From contig OZ241353.1 of the NCBI GenBank assembly GCA_965200375.1, forward strand, positions 2,232,001-2,296,000: a stretch of 64,000 nucleotides of DNA. Reading direction: 5' to 3'. The stretch is from VXYL01 sp965200375 (lineage in GTDB: Bacteria; Pseudomonadota; Gammaproteobacteria; Pseudomonadales; Azotimanducaceae). Below, piece after piece: positions 1 to 10,351 of this stretch. A model generated the notes under the pieces. That model had not been told where the DNA came from and did not search any database. It saw only the letters and a list, made by a program, of their open reading frames with translations. The position numbers and the translations under genes were made by a program. The first letter of the stretch is position 1. Each line of letters starts with the position of its first letter.

Positions 1-34
1 CGGGCCGCGTCCGCCTGGGTGAGCATGCACCGCC

Positions 35-616
35 ATGAAACAGCTCTTGGACCTCCTGCCAATCGTCGCCTTTTTCGGCGTCTATCTGGCGGTGGACATC
101 TACGCCGCGACAGTCGCCTTGATGGCGGCGGCGGCGGCCCAGGTGGCGCTCTTCAAGCTCAAGAAATGGCGCATCGGCCGGCAGATGTGGATCGTGTTCT
201 GGTGCGCCCTGGCGTTCGGCGCGATGACGCTGCTGCTGCGCGATCCGCTGTTCATCCAGTGGAAGCCCAGCGTCGTCTACTGGGCGCTTGGGCTGGGCTT
301 GGCCGGCAGCCGTTTCGTAGGGCGCGGCGATCACCTCCAGCGGGCCCTGGGCAAGACGCTGGTGCTGCCGGACCGGGCCTGGCGCGCGCTGTCCTGGGGC
401 TGGGCGGCGGCCATGGCCCTGGCTGGCGCCGCCAACCTCGCGGTGGCCTACAACTTCAGCGAGCAGGCCTGGGTGGCGTACAAGTTCGCGTCCGCCTTCG
501 GGGTGCCGCTGGCGCTGGTGCTCGCGAGCTTCGGCTATCTCGGCGCGACAGGGCAGCTGCCGACGGCGCCGACCGAAGAGCGCCTGGAGGGCGGCGGCAA
601 TGCCGGCGGCGGCTGA
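35..616 (+). CDS. yciB: YciB/IspZ family inner membrane protein (septation protein A)
   Basis: Integral inner-membrane protein of the YciB/IspZ family, linked in enteric bacteria to cell-envelope synthesis and division. The 193-residue product opens with MKQLLDLLPIVAFFGVYL and has about five hydrophobic segments (near residues 8-25, 27-40, 50-68, 75-92 and 118-140), plus a last one near 155-175. The family signatures LLPIVAFF near the start, FKLKKW and PLFIQWKPSVVYW are all present. Length is normal (about 180-200). The glycine-rich tail overlaps the next gene, pdxJ, by 17 bases, so the two are probably co-transcribed. Family assignment is clear; the exact role is inferred from family knowledge. 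Confidence 0.9.
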   Translation: MKQLLDLLPIVAFFGVYLAVDIYAATVALMAAAAAQVALFKLKKWRIGRQMWIVFWCALAFGAMTLLLRDPLFIQWKPSVVYWALGLGLAGSRFVGRGDHLQRALGKTLVLPDRAWRALSWGWAAAMALAGAANLAVAYNFSEQAWVAYKFASAFGVPLALVLASFGYLGATGQLPTAPTEERLEGGGNAGGG

Positions 617-1430
617 AGCGGCGCTGGCCGAGGCCGGGCCGCTGGCGACCAGGCTCTCCGTCAACGTCAACAAGATCGCTTGGCTGCGCAACGCCCGGGG
701 CGGCGCGCGCCCGGACGTGGCGGCCTGCGCCCGTGCGGCCCTCGCCGCCGGCGCCGGCGGCATAACCGTGCATCCGCGCCCGGACGGCCGGCACATCCGC
801 ACCGGAGACGTGCATGATCTGCGGCGCTTGGTGGAGGAGTTCGCCGGCGCCGAGTTCAACGTCGAAGGCAATCCGAACGCCGTGCCGAGAGGCGACTATC
901 CGGGCTTCGACCGGCTGATCGAAGCGGTGCGGCCGCACCAGGCCACGCTGGTGCCGGATGCGGAGGCGCAGCTGACGTCCGACCACGGTTGGGATCTCTC
1001 CGACGCCGCCGTGCGCGAAGAGTTGGCGGCGCACGTCGCCCGCTACCGCGCCTGGGGCGTGCGGGTGAGCCTGTTCCTCGACCCGGATCCGGAACAGATT
1101 CGCTTGGCTCGCGAAGCTGACGCGGACCGCATCGAGCTCTACACCGGCCCCTACGCCCAAGCCGTTCTGGCCCACGGCGCCGGCGCGGTGCCGGCCGAGG
1201 CGGCTTGGCGGCGCTGCCGCGACGCCGCCCGCCGGGCCTGCCAGCTGGGCCTCGGCGTGAACGCTGGCCACGATCTCGATCTGCTCAACCTCGGCCGGCT
1301 GCTGGCAATCGGCGCCATTGCGGAGGTCTCCATCGGCCATGCGCTGGTGGCGGACGCGCTGGACGCTGGCCTCGTCCCCACGGTACGTCGCTATCTCGCC
1401 ATCTGCCGCGGCGAAGAGGCCGCGGCATAG
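600..1430 (+). CDS. pdxJ: Pyridoxine 5'-phosphate synthase
   Basis: PdxJ is a cytoplasmic TIM-barrel enzyme that condenses 3-amino-2-oxopropyl phosphate with 1-deoxyxylulose 5-phosphate to form pyridoxine 5'-phosphate in the DXP-dependent vitamin B6 pathway. The 276-residue product has the family N-terminus LSVNVNKIAWLRNARG (about 19-34), the GGITVHPRPDGRHI segment, FNVEGNP, and the C-terminal GLGVNAGHDLDLLNL and EVSIGHAL phosphate-binding segments. The ATG at 600 lies inside the end of yciB, and the first 18 residues are alanine-rich and may not all be translated; no better start is visible. Other B6 genes are not in the window. Confidence 0.93.
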   Translation: MPAAAEAALAEAGPLATRLSVNVNKIAWLRNARGGARPDVAACARAALAAGAGGITVHPRPDGRHIRTGDVHDLRRLVEEFAGAEFNVEGNPNAVPRGDYPGFDRLIEAVRPHQATLVPDAEAQLTSDHGWDLSDAAVREELAAHVARYRAWGVRVSLFLDPDPEQIRLAREADADRIELYTGPYAQAVLAHGAGAVPAEAAWRRCRDAARRACQLGLGVNAGHDLDLLNLGRLLAIGAIAEVSIGHALVADALDAGLVPTVRRYLAICRGEEAAA

Positions 1431-1438
1431 CTTCGGTG

Positions 1439-2035
1439 ATGGGGCGCTGGCGAACCATGCTGTGGGCGGCACTGGCCGCGGCAAGCGGCGGCGGAGCGGC
1501 CGCCGCCGAGGCGCCGGCGCGGCCGGTGGTGGAGTTCGAGACGACGCTGGGTGCGCTCGCTTTCGAGCTGTGGCCCGGCAAGGCGCCGGCGACGGTGGCC
1601 AACTTCCTGCAGCTGGTGGACGACGGCTTCCACGTGGGGACGATCTTCCACCGCGTGATCGCCGGCTTCATGGTCCAGGCCGGCGGCTACGACGCCACCA
1701 TGACCCTCCGCCAGGCGCCCCGCCAAGTGCCCAACGAGAGCGCCAACGGCGAGCGCAACCGCCGCTGGACCGTCGCCATGGCCCGCCATGCGGACCCGGA
1801 CTCCGCCGGCGCCCAGTTCTACCTGAACATGGCGGACAACGCCCACCTCGACGCGACGCCGGGGCAGCCGGGCTACACCGTGTTCGGGCGCTTGGTCGCG
1901 GGCCGCGCGGTCGCCGAGCGCATCGAAAGCGCCGAGACGGGGACGGCGGCGGGCATGCCGAACGTGCCCAAGACGCCGATCGTGATCCTCGCCGTGCGGC
2001 GGCTGGCCGGCGCGGCCGCCGGCAGCGGGCCGTAG
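1439..2035 (+). CDS. Cyclophilin-type peptidyl-prolyl cis-trans isomerase, exported
   Basis: Cyclophilin-type prolyl isomerase that should assist folding of exported proteins. The 198-residue product starts with a signal-peptide-like segment (MGRWRT followed by an alanine/glycine-rich stretch to about residue 24), so it is probably periplasmic. Catalytic-domain motifs are easy to see: FHRVIAGFMVQAGGY (the FHR arginine and FMxQ/GG segments), then AQFYLNMADNAHLD and YTVFGRLVAG. The expected GxxSM-like segment reads AMARHADPDSAG, which is typical of this group. The start ATG at 1439 is 8 bases after the pdxJ stop, so the gene probably belongs to the same transcript. Confidence 0.88.
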   Translation: MGRWRTMLWAALAAASGGGAAAAEAPARPVVEFETTLGALAFELWPGKAPATVANFLQLVDDGFHVGTIFHRVIAGFMVQAGGYDATMTLRQAPRQVPNESANGERNRRWTVAMARHADPDSAGAQFYLNMADNAHLDATPGQPGYTVFGRLVAGRAVAERIESAETGTAAGMPNVPKTPIVILAVRRLAGAAAGSGP

Positions 2036-2061
2036 CGGCGGCGCACCGCCAAGGGGCAAGC

Positions 2062-2541
2062 ATGAACACAAACGCAACGAGAACGCTCCTGGCCACCGTC
2101 GCCGCCGCGGCCCTGCTTGCCGCGGCGGCCGCGCAGCTGCAGCGGCTGCCGCTCCTGGGCGAGAGCTACTTCGCGCTCTTGGCGCTGTTCTTCGCGGTGG
2201 GCGTCGGCACGGCCTGGGTGGCGGTGCGAGTGCGGGCCCGCGCGACGTCCGCGCCGAGACGGCGCGCCGCCGGCAGGGGTGCCGCCCCGGTGCGCGACAA
2301 CGCCCGTCCAGACGGCCCGCGGGAGGTCGGCACCGTCAAGTGGTTCGACCGCAACAAGGGCTACGGCTTCGTGGTTCGCGCCAACGGCGACGAGATCTTC
2401 GTCCACAACCGCAACATCCGCCGCCGCGGCCGGGAGCGCGGCACCCTCGGCGACGGGCAGCGCGTCAGCTTCGTTGCCGTCGAGCGGGAGCGCGGCTGGC
2501 AGGCGGAAGACGTCGAAGACGCCAGCGGCGACGGACACTGA
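2062..2541 (+). CDS. Membrane-anchored cold-shock domain protein
   Basis: A 159-residue protein with two hydrophobic segments at the N-terminus (about 8-27 and 34-56), a basic linker rich in Arg and Ala, and a cold-shock domain at about 92-155. The domain carries VGTVKWFDRNKGYGFV (RNP-1) and DEIFVHNRNI (RNP-2-like), so it should bind single-stranded nucleic acid. Many cold-shock proteins are soluble and about 70 residues long; here the fold is tethered to the inner membrane by its N-terminus. The purpose of membrane attachment is unknown. It sits between the prolyl isomerase and argS, all close together and same strand. Purine-rich AAGGGG at 2051-2056 precedes the ATG. Confidence 0.8.
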   Translation: MNTNATRTLLATVAAAALLAAAAAQLQRLPLLGESYFALLALFFAVGVGTAWVAVRVRARATSAPRRRAAGRGAAPVRDNARPDGPREVGTVKWFDRNKGYGFVVRANGDEIFVHNRNIRRRGRERGTLGDGQRVSFVAVERERGWQAEDVEDASGDGH

Positions 2542-2578
2542 AGATGGCGGGCCCTCGGCACCGCCTGGCGTTGGGACC

Positions 2579-4267
2579 GTGAATCTCAAGGCGTTGCTGG
2601 AGCAGCGCCTGGCCGCCGGCTTCGCCGCCGCCGGCGCCGGGGACCAGCCGGTGCTGCTCGGCCCGGCGACCCGGCCCGAGTTCGGCGACTACCAGGCCAA
2701 CGGCGCCATGGCCGCGGCCAAGCGGGCCAACATGCCGCCCCGGGAACTCGCGCAGCGGATCATCGACGGCAGCGATCTGGCCGGCATCGCCGAAGCCGCG
2801 GTCACCGGCCCCGGATTCGTCAGCCTGACGATCTCGAACGCCGCGCTGGCAGACGCCGCGGCCGGCCCGGGCCTCGATCCCGTGTTCGACGGCGAACGGG
2901 TGGTGGTGGACTACTCCCACCCCAACCTCGCCAAGGAAATGCAGGTGCATCACCTGCGCAGCACCATCATCGGCGACGCCGTGGCGCGGGTGTTCGAGGC
3001 CCTCGGCGCGACGGTGATCCGCCAGAACCACGTCGGCGACTGGGGCACCGGCTTCGGGCGCTTGGTGGCGCACCTGGACGACGTAGGCGAGGACGCCGAG
3101 GAGCTCGCGGACCTGGAGCGCTTCTACACCGCGGCGAGCGCCCGGTTCGAGAAGGATGCGTCGTTCGCCGAGCGGGCCCGGGCCGCGGTGGTGCGCCTGC
3201 AGCAAGGCGACGCCGCGGCACTGCGCCGCTGGCGGCGCTACATCGACGCTTCCATGGCCCACTGCCAGGCCGTGTACGACGCCCTGGGCGTTGGCCTCGC
3301 GCCCGAACACGTGCGTGGCGAGAGCGCCTACAACGAGGACCTGCCCGGCGTGGTGGCGGACCTCTTCGCCAAGGGCCTCGCCACGGATTCGGAGGGCGCG
3401 GCGTGCGTCTTCCTGCCGCAGTTCAAGGGCAAGGACGGCGAACCTCTGCCGGTGATCGTGCAGAAGTCCGACGGCGGCTACCTGTACCACTCGACGGACC
3501 TGGCGGCGCTGCGCTATCGGGCGGAGAAGCTGCGGGCGGACCGCGTGCTGTACATCGTCGATGCGCGGCAGACGCTGCACTTCCGCCAGCTGTTCGCGCT
3601 GGCGGAGGCGGCCGGCTACGGCGCGGACGTCGCCTTCGAGCACCACCCGTTCGGCGCCATGCTCGGCAAGAACGGGCGCCCCTTCAAGACCCGCGAGGGC
3701 GGCGGCACCCGCCTGCTCTCCCTCTTGGACGAGGCGCAGAGCAGGGCGCGGGCGCTGGTGGCCGCCAAGAACCCGGCGCTGCCGGCGACAGAGATGGACG
3801 CGGTGGCGAGAGCGGTGGGCATCGGCGCCGTGAAGTACGCGGACCTCTCCAAGAACCGCACCAGCGACTACGTGTTCGACTGGCGGGCGATGCTCGCCTT
3901 CGACGGCAACACGGCGCCGTACCTGCAATACGCCTACGCCCGCATCCAGAGCATCTTCGCCAAGGGCCGGGTGGACCCCACCAGCCTGGCCGGTGCGCCG
4001 ACCGTCGCGGCGCCCGAGGAGCATCGGCTGGCGCTGCAGCTGGCGCGCTTCCAGGAGACCGTGGAGCAGACGGCCGCCACGGTCATGCCGCACCACCTGT
4101 GCAGCTACCTCTACGATCTCGCTGCCGCCTTCACCCGCTTCTACGAACGCTGCCCGGTGCTCTCCGGCAGCGCCCGTCCGAGCCGCCTGCTGCTCTGCCG
4201 CCACACGGCCGAAACGCTGGCCAAGGGGCTGGACCTCCTGGGCATAGAGACCGTGGCGCGGATGTAG
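2579..4267 (+). CDS. argS: Arginyl-tRNA synthetase
   Basis: Class I synthetase that charges tRNA-Arg. A GTG start at 2579 gives 562 residues, the usual length; the reading frame stays open further upstream but that part overlaps the cold-shock gene and has no synthetase features. Domains in order: N-terminal Add-1 domain (about 1-90), Rossmann catalytic domain with HPNLAKEM and QNHVGDWGTGFG, the VQKSDGGYLYHSTDLAAL segment, YVFDWRAMLAFDGNTAPYLQYAYAR, and a DALR anticodon-binding domain ending in LGIETVARM. One oddity: the HIGH-equivalent signature, usually HVGH in ArgS, reads QVHH here (MQVHHLRST). The rest is canonical, so the gene is probably functional. Confidence 0.95.
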   Translation: MNLKALLEQRLAAGFAAAGAGDQPVLLGPATRPEFGDYQANGAMAAAKRANMPPRELAQRIIDGSDLAGIAEAAVTGPGFVSLTISNAALADAAAGPGLDPVFDGERVVVDYSHPNLAKEMQVHHLRSTIIGDAVARVFEALGATVIRQNHVGDWGTGFGRLVAHLDDVGEDAEELADLERFYTAASARFEKDASFAERARAAVVRLQQGDAAALRRWRRYIDASMAHCQAVYDALGVGLAPEHVRGESAYNEDLPGVVADLFAKGLATDSEGAACVFLPQFKGKDGEPLPVIVQKSDGGYLYHSTDLAALRYRAEKLRADRVLYIVDARQTLHFRQLFALAEAAGYGADVAFEHHPFGAMLGKNGRPFKTREGGGTRLLSLLDEAQSRARALVAAKNPALPATEMDAVARAVGIGAVKYADLSKNRTSDYVFDWRAMLAFDGNTAPYLQYAYARIQSIFAKGRVDPTSLAGAPTVAAPEEHRLALQLARFQETVEQTAATVMPHHLCSYLYDLAAAFTRFYERCPVLSGSARPSRLLLCRHTAETLAKGLDLLGIETVARM

Positions 4268-4293
4268 ACATTGCCTTGCGCGCAAGGCCACCG

Positions 4294-4302
4294 TGCTATA
4301 GT
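4294..4302 (+). promoter_or_regulatory. Extended -10 promoter upstream of phoH
   Basis: TGCTATAGT, a good extended -10 element, sits between argS and phoH. The nearest -35-like hexamer (TTGCCT at 4271) is badly spaced, so the element would rely on the TG extension. If used, transcription starts near 4309, which rules out a phoH start codon at 4271 and supports GTG 4364. Confidence 0.6.
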
Positions 4303-4363
4303 GCCCGCCCTTGCCGCCAGCCGAGCCCGCGCACCACAGTTGCCAGACGCCCCGTCTCCGGCC

Positions 4364-5392
4364 GTGACGCAAAGCACGGAACTGCTCCTAGAACCCAACG
4401 ACTCTCGGCGGCTGGCGGCGCTGTGCGGCCCGCTGGACCAGCACTTGAGGCATCTCGAGCAGCGTCTCGGCATCCACATCCGCAACCGCGGCAACGCCTT
4501 CCGCTTGAGCGGGCCGGCGGCGCCCATCCGCGCCGGGCGGGCGCTGCTGTCGCGCCTGTACGCCGAGACCGGCCAGCAGGAGACGCTGGCGGCGGACACC
4601 GTGCATCTGTTCCTGCAGGAAGCCGGCGTCGAGGAGCTGCTGGCGGCGGAGAACGGCCACGACGATGGCCAGGCAGCGGCCCGCGCCGAAGAACACCCGG
4701 ACGGATCGGCGCACCCGCCGGAGGAGGACGCCGAGGGGCTGGTTCGCACCCGCAAGCGAACCGTGAAGGCCCGGGGGCGCAACCAGCGCCGCTACCTTGG
4801 CGCCATCCGCCGCTGCGACCTCGCCTTCGGCGTCGGCCCGGCCGGCACCGGCAAGACCTATCTGGCAGTGGCCTGCGCGGTGGAGGCCTTAGAGAACCAG
4901 CGCGTCGAGCGCATCCTCTTGGTGCGTCCGGCGGTGGAAGCTGGCGAAAGGCTCGGCTTCCTGCCGGGGGATCTGGCGCAGAAGATCGACCCCTACCTGC
5001 GTCCGCTGTACGACGCGCTGTACGAAATGCTCGGCGCCGAACGGGTCCACAAGCACCTCGAGCAGGGCACCATCGAGGTGGCGCCGCTGGCGTTCATGCG
5101 CGGGCGGACGCTGAACAGCGCGTTCATCATCCTGGACGAAAGCCAGAACACCACCATCGAACAGATGAAGATGTTCCTGACCCGCATCGGCTTCGGTTCC
5201 ACCGCGGTGGTCACCGGCGACATCACCCAGATAGACCTGCCGGACAACCAGCGTTCCGGCCTCGTGCATGTGCAGCGCGTGCTCGCCGGCGTCGGCGGCG
5301 TCAGCTTCACCCGCTTCGGCGCCAAGGACGTGGTGCGCCATCCGCTGGTGCAGCGTATCGTAGAGGCGTACGCCCGGGCCGAGGACGGCTGA
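4364..5392 (+). CDS. phoH: PhoH-family ATPase (YbeZ)
   Basis: Cytoplasmic PhoH-like P-loop ATPase, family partner of YbeY in rRNA processing and ribosome quality control. The chosen GTG at 4364 gives 342 residues, matching the family; a longer frame from 4271 begins upstream of the candidate -10 box and is unlikely. N-terminal KH-like region (about 15-75), an acidic and variable linker (about 85-120), then the ATPase domain with Walker A GPAGTGKT, VRPAVEAGERLGFLPGD and Walker B FIILDESQNTT. It ends at the base before the ybeY start, so translation of the two genes is probably coupled. In many gammaproteobacteria miaB lies just upstream; here miaB is about 47 kb away. Confidence 0.93.
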   Translation: MTQSTELLLEPNDSRRLAALCGPLDQHLRHLEQRLGIHIRNRGNAFRLSGPAAPIRAGRALLSRLYAETGQQETLAADTVHLFLQEAGVEELLAAENGHDDGQAAARAEEHPDGSAHPPEEDAEGLVRTRKRTVKARGRNQRRYLGAIRRCDLAFGVGPAGTGKTYLAVACAVEALENQRVERILLVRPAVEAGERLGFLPGDLAQKIDPYLRPLYDALYEMLGAERVHKHLEQGTIEVAPLAFMRGRTLNSAFIILDESQNTTIEQMKMFLTRIGFGSTAVVTGDITQIDLPDNQRSGLVHVQRVLAGVGGVSFTRFGAKDVVRHPLVQRIVEAYARAEDG

Positions 5393-5830
5393 GTGACGGT
5401 GGACGTGCAGATCGCCTGCGCCGAGGGCGCGCCAGCGGCGGCGCAGATCGCCCGCTGGGCCCGGGCTGCCCGCGGCGCCAGCTCCGGCCGCCTGTGCCTG
5501 CGGGTGGTGGACGTCGCCGAGGGCGAGGCGCTCAACGGCCGCTACCGGCAGCGCCCCGGCGCCACCAACGTGCTGGCGTTCTCCGCCGGCGAGGGCGGGG
5601 TGCTTGGCGACATCGCCATCTGCGCGCCGGTGGCGGCGGAGGAAGCCGCGCGCCAGGGCAAGCGCCTCGCCGACCACTACGCCCATCTGGTGGTGCATGG
5701 CGTGCTGCACCTGCTGGGCATGGACCACGACAGCGAGTCGGCGGCGGCGCGGATGGAAGCGAGGGAAGCCGAACTGCTGCGGCGCTTCGGCATCCCGGAC
5801 CCCTACGCGCCGGCCGCCGCCGACGCCTGA
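5393..5830 (+). CDS. ybeY: Endoribonuclease YbeY
   Basis: Zinc-dependent endoribonuclease needed for 16S rRNA 3'-end maturation. 145 residues from a GTG directly adjoining the phoH stop. The metal-binding signature HGVLHLLGMDHD (HxxxHxxxxxH) lies at about 101-112, with the upstream TNVLAFSAGEGGVLGDIAI segment typical of the family. Tail is alanine/proline rich. Order phoH-ybeY-corC-lnt is the classic conserved operon. Confidence 0.94.
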   Translation: MTVDVQIACAEGAPAAAQIARWARAARGASSGRLCLRVVDVAEGEALNGRYRQRPGATNVLAFSAGEGGVLGDIAICAPVAAEEAARQGKRLADHYAHLVVHGVLHLLGMDHDSESAAARMEAREAELLRRFGIPDPYAPAAADA

Positions 5831-5849
5831 CCAACGACATCAGGGAGAC

Positions 5850-6731
5850 ATGAGCGACACCGAACCTCCAAGTCCGCCCTTGGCCGACGGCGTTGCCGAA
5901 GGCCCCGGCAAGGACTCGCGCAAGACCTGGCGCGAGTGGCTGGCAGACCTGTTTCCCACCGAGCCGGCGGACCGCGGCCACTTGCTGGAGATTCTGCAGC
6001 AGGCCCGGGAGCGGCAGCTGCTGGACACCGAGACCCTCGGCATTATCCACGGCGCCTTGGCGGTGGCGGACATGCGCGCCCGGGACGTGATGATCCCCCG
6101 CTCGCAGGTGGTCACCGTGGCGGTGGACAGCCCGGTGCAGGAGTTCATGCCCATCGTCATCGAATCCCCCCACTCCCGCTTCCCGGTGATCGGCGACGAC
6201 CCGGACGACGTGAAGGGCATCCTGCACGCCAAGGACCTGCTGCCGCTGACGCAGGCCGCCAACTGGGACGCCTTCGACATCAAGGACTACATCCGCCGCA
6301 CCATCGCGGTGCCGGAGAGCAAGCGCCTGAACCACCTGCTGCAGGAGTTTCGGGAGACGCGCAACCACATGGCCGTGGTGGTGGACGAATACGGCGCCGT
6401 GGCCGGCGTGGTGACCATCGAGGACGTGCTCGAACAGATCGTCGGCGACATCGAGGACGAACACGACGTGGACGACAACAGCGCCATCCTGCCGCTGGAC
6501 GACCACACCTACACCGTGAAGGCCACCACGCTGGTGGAGGACTTCAACGCCTACTTCCACAGCGACTTCCCGGACGACGAGGTGGACACCATCGGCGGCG
6601 TGGTGGTGCGGGAACTGGGCTACCTGCCCAAGCGCGAAGAAACGGTGCGCCTGGGCCGCTTCGAATTTCGGGTGCTGAACGCCGACAGCCGCCGCATCCG
6701 CCTGCTGCACGTCACCTGCGCCGGGGCCTGA
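5850..6731 (+). CDS. corC: CorC/HlyC family CBS-domain protein (YbeX)
   Basis: Cytoplasmic CBS-pair protein of the CorC/YbeX family, associated with magnesium/cobalt efflux and, through its operon, with ribosome metabolism. 293 residues from ATG 5850, with a clear AGGGAG ribosome-binding site at 5842-5847. First CBS domain starts at VMIPRSQVVTVAVD (about 75), second at RTIAVPESKRLNHLL and continues through MAVVVDEYGAVAGVVTIEDVLEQIVGDI; a CorC_HlyC accessory domain (about 215-290) contains DTIGGVV and REETVRLGRFEF. No membrane segments, as expected for the short YbeX form. Confidence 0.93.
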   Translation: MSDTEPPSPPLADGVAEGPGKDSRKTWREWLADLFPTEPADRGHLLEILQQARERQLLDTETLGIIHGALAVADMRARDVMIPRSQVVTVAVDSPVQEFMPIVIESPHSRFPVIGDDPDDVKGILHAKDLLPLTQAANWDAFDIKDYIRRTIAVPESKRLNHLLQEFRETRNHMAVVVDEYGAVAGVVTIEDVLEQIVGDIEDEHDVDDNSAILPLDDHTYTVKATTLVEDFNAYFHSDFPDDEVDTIGGVVVRELGYLPKREETVRLGRFEFRVLNADSRRIRLLHVTCAGA

Positions 6732-6769
6732 CCGCGCCCCTCGGCCGGGCCCGGGCCGTTCTGGCCGGC

Positions 6770-8312
6770 TTGGGCCGCCAGCGCTGGACCAGCGCCGCGG
6801 CGGCGCTGGCTGCCGGCGGCCTGCTGCCGCTGGCGCTGGCGCCCTTCGGCCTGTGGCCGCTGATGCTGGCTTCGGCGGCGGCGCTGTTCGCTTTGCTGCA
6901 AGCGGCGCCCAGCGCCGGCGCGGCCTTCCGGCTCGGCTGGCTGTTCGGGGTAGGCAAGTACGGCGTCGGCGCTTCCTGGATATACGTGAGCATCCACGTC
7001 TACGGCGCCGCTTCGCCGCCTCTGGCGGCTGGACTGGTGGCGCTTTTCGTCGCGGGGCTCGCGCTGTTTCCGGCGCTGATGGCCGCGGCGCAGGTCGCGC
7101 TGCCCCGCCGAGGGGCCTTGGCGGCCATCCAGTTCGCGGTGCTCTGGACGGCCACGGAGTGGGCGCTCACTTGGTTCCTGAGCGGCTTTCCCTGGCTGTT
7201 CGCGGGGGATGCGTTCCTAGGGACGCCGCTTGCCGGGTGGGCGCCGGTGGGGGGCGTGCTGCTGGTCTCGCTCGTCGCCGTGGCCAGCGCGGCGCTTGTC
7301 GTCGTCGCCGTCGCGGACCGGCGCTGGCGGCTGCTGGGGGCGCCGGCTGCGCTCTGGGCCGCCGGCGCGGCCCTCGGCACAGTGGCCTGGACGGAACGCG
7401 CCGAAGCGAGGACCGTGGCGCTGGTGCAGGGCGACCTGCCCCAGGAGACCAAGTGGACCGCCCAGGGCTTGGCGGCGGCCCTCGCCCGCTACCGGGCGCT
7501 CTCCGCCGAGGCGTGGCAGCAGGACATCGTGGTGTGGCCGGAGGCGGCGCTGCCGGCGCTGCACCGCCATGTGGCGGACCACATCGACGCCATGCGCCAG
7601 GACGCCAGGGCGGATTTGATCCACGGGGCGCTGGTTGCCGAAGCAGGCGCCGTGGAACCCGCTGGCGCACCGGCGCCGGCCATCTACAACGCCGCGCTCT
7701 CCACAACCGGAGCCACCGCCGGAGCCACCGCTGGCGGCGAGTACCGCAAGCGCCGGCTGGTGCCTTTCGGCGAGTACGTGCCCCTCGAATCCATGCTGCG
7801 CGGCCTGATCGCCTTCTTCGACCTGCCCATGTCCCACATCGCCGCTGGCGCTGCGCGGCAGCCGCCGCTGCGGGCCGCCGGCCTCGAGGTGGCGATGGCC
7901 ATCTGCTACGAGATCGCCTACCCGGGCATGGTGGCGGCCCAGGCCCGGGAGGCGGCGCTGATCGCCACCATCAGCAACGACACCTGGTTCGGCGCCTCCA
8001 TCGGCCCCGCCCAGCACTTGCAGATCGCCCGCATGAGGGCGTTGGAGAACGGCCGCTACCTGCTGCGGGCCACCAACAACGGCATCACCGCCATCGTCGA
8101 CGACCGGGGTGCCGTGGCAGCGGCGCTGCCGCAGTTCCGCCCCGGCGTGCTGTTCGGCACCGTGCATGAAACCACCGGCACGACGCCCTTCGGGCGCTTC
8201 GGCCACGCGCCGCTGCTGGCGCTCTTGGCACTGGCGGCGCTGGCCGCCGGCGGCGAGCGGGCGTGGCGGTGCTATACAATGCGCCGCCCACCCCGGCCAC
8301 GGTCCCCGTTGG

Positions 8313-8320
<8 letters not shown>
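6770..8320 (+). CDS. lnt: Apolipoprotein N-acyltransferase
   Basis: Inner-membrane enzyme that adds the third acyl chain to lipoproteins. No ATG or GTG lies near the proper N-terminus: TTG 6770 gives 516 residues (family about 510), while CTG 6728 would overlap the corC stop as CTGA and give 530. The N-terminal LALAPFGLWPL membrane segment must be kept, so the ATG at 6862 is too late. Six or more membrane helices are followed by a nitrilase domain with the expected catalytic set: Glu in VVWPEAALPA, Lys in RLVPFGEYVP and Cys in AICYEIAYPG, then ISNDTWFG. The last codons overlap the metK start by 8 bases and include the probable metK promoter. Confidence 0.92.
8270..8280 (+). promoter_or_regulatory. 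Candidate metK promoter inside lnt
   Basis: TGCTATACAAT, an extended -10-like element within the last codons of lnt, about 33 bases before the metK ATG. The predicted leader would be only about 25 nt, too short for a SAM riboswitch; none is seen. No convincing -35 hexamer. Confidence 0.45.
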
Positions 8321-9469
<1,149 letters not shown>

Positions 9470-9473
<4 letters not shown>

Positions 9474-10351
9474 AGGCGCCCGAGCTCAGCTTCGAGTTCT
9501 TCCCGCCGCAGACGGCGCCCGGCCGCGCCCGTCTGCTTCGCACTGCCAAGGTACTTGGAGCCTATGCGCCGACGTTCTACTCGGTAACCTACGGCGCCGG
9601 CGGCAGCACCCGGCAACGCACCTTCGCCGCCGTCTCGGAGCTCGCCGCCGCTGGCTTGCCGGTGGCGCCGCATCTGTCCTGGGGCGGCGATGACGCCGAG
9701 GCCGTGCTGGCCCTTGTCGCCGACTACCAGCGCCAGGGCATCGAACGCGTGGTGGCGCTGCGGGGGGACATTCCCTCCGGCGTCGGCGCGAGACGCCAGG
9801 TGCGCCACGCCGAAGCGCTGGTGCGCCTGATCCGCACCGAAGTGGCAGACCCGCCGACGCTGGCCGTGGCGGCCTATCCCGAAGTCCACCCGGAGGCCCC
9901 CTCCGCCGAGGCGGACATCGGCTACCTCAAGCGCAAGGTGGACGCCGGCGCGGACCTCTGCATCACCCAGTACTTCTACAACGCCGACGGCTACTTCTAC
10001 TTCCGCGACCGGTGCCGGGCCGCGGGCATAGCCGCGCCCATCGTGCCCGGCGTGATGCCGATTGCGAACTACCCGAGCCTGCTGCGCTTCTCCGCCAAGG
10101 CCGGCGCCGAGATCCCGCGCTGGATGCGGCTGCGCCTGGACCACCTGACGGAGGACGACGCTGGCCTGCGCGCGTTCGCGGACGAAGCCGTGAGCGCGCT
10201 GTGCGAGAAGCTGCTGGCCGGCGGCGCCCCCGGCCTGCACTTCTACACCTTGAACAAGCGAATACCGACGGCCGCCGTGCTCGACAACCTGGGCCTCGCG
10301 GCATCGGCCCCGCAGCCATCCGCCGGCGGTTTGCCAGCGAGAGAGTCGTGA
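9470..10351 (+). CDS. metF: Methylenetetrahydrofolate reductase
   Basis: FAD-dependent TIM-barrel enzyme that reduces 5,10-methylene-THF to 5-methyl-THF for methionine synthesis. 293 residues from a TTG start overlapping the metK stop as TTGA; the first codons (KAPELSFEFFPPQT) are the conserved family N-terminus, which fixes this start. Further motifs: YSVTYGAGGSTRQRT, VALRGDIP, CITQYFYNADGYFYFRD and LHFYTLNK. The metK-metF order without ahcY between is slightly unusual. The 3' end overlaps the transporter gene by 4 bases (GTGA), pointing to one transcript. Confidence 0.95.

Noticed and set aside
2117..2578. Upstream open extension of the argS frame
   Set aside because: It overlaps the cold-shock gene and lacks synthetase features; GTG 2579 gives the normal length.
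8281..8312. SAM riboswitch before metK
   Set aside because: The leader between the candidate promoter and the ATG is only about 25-30 nt and shows no conserved core.
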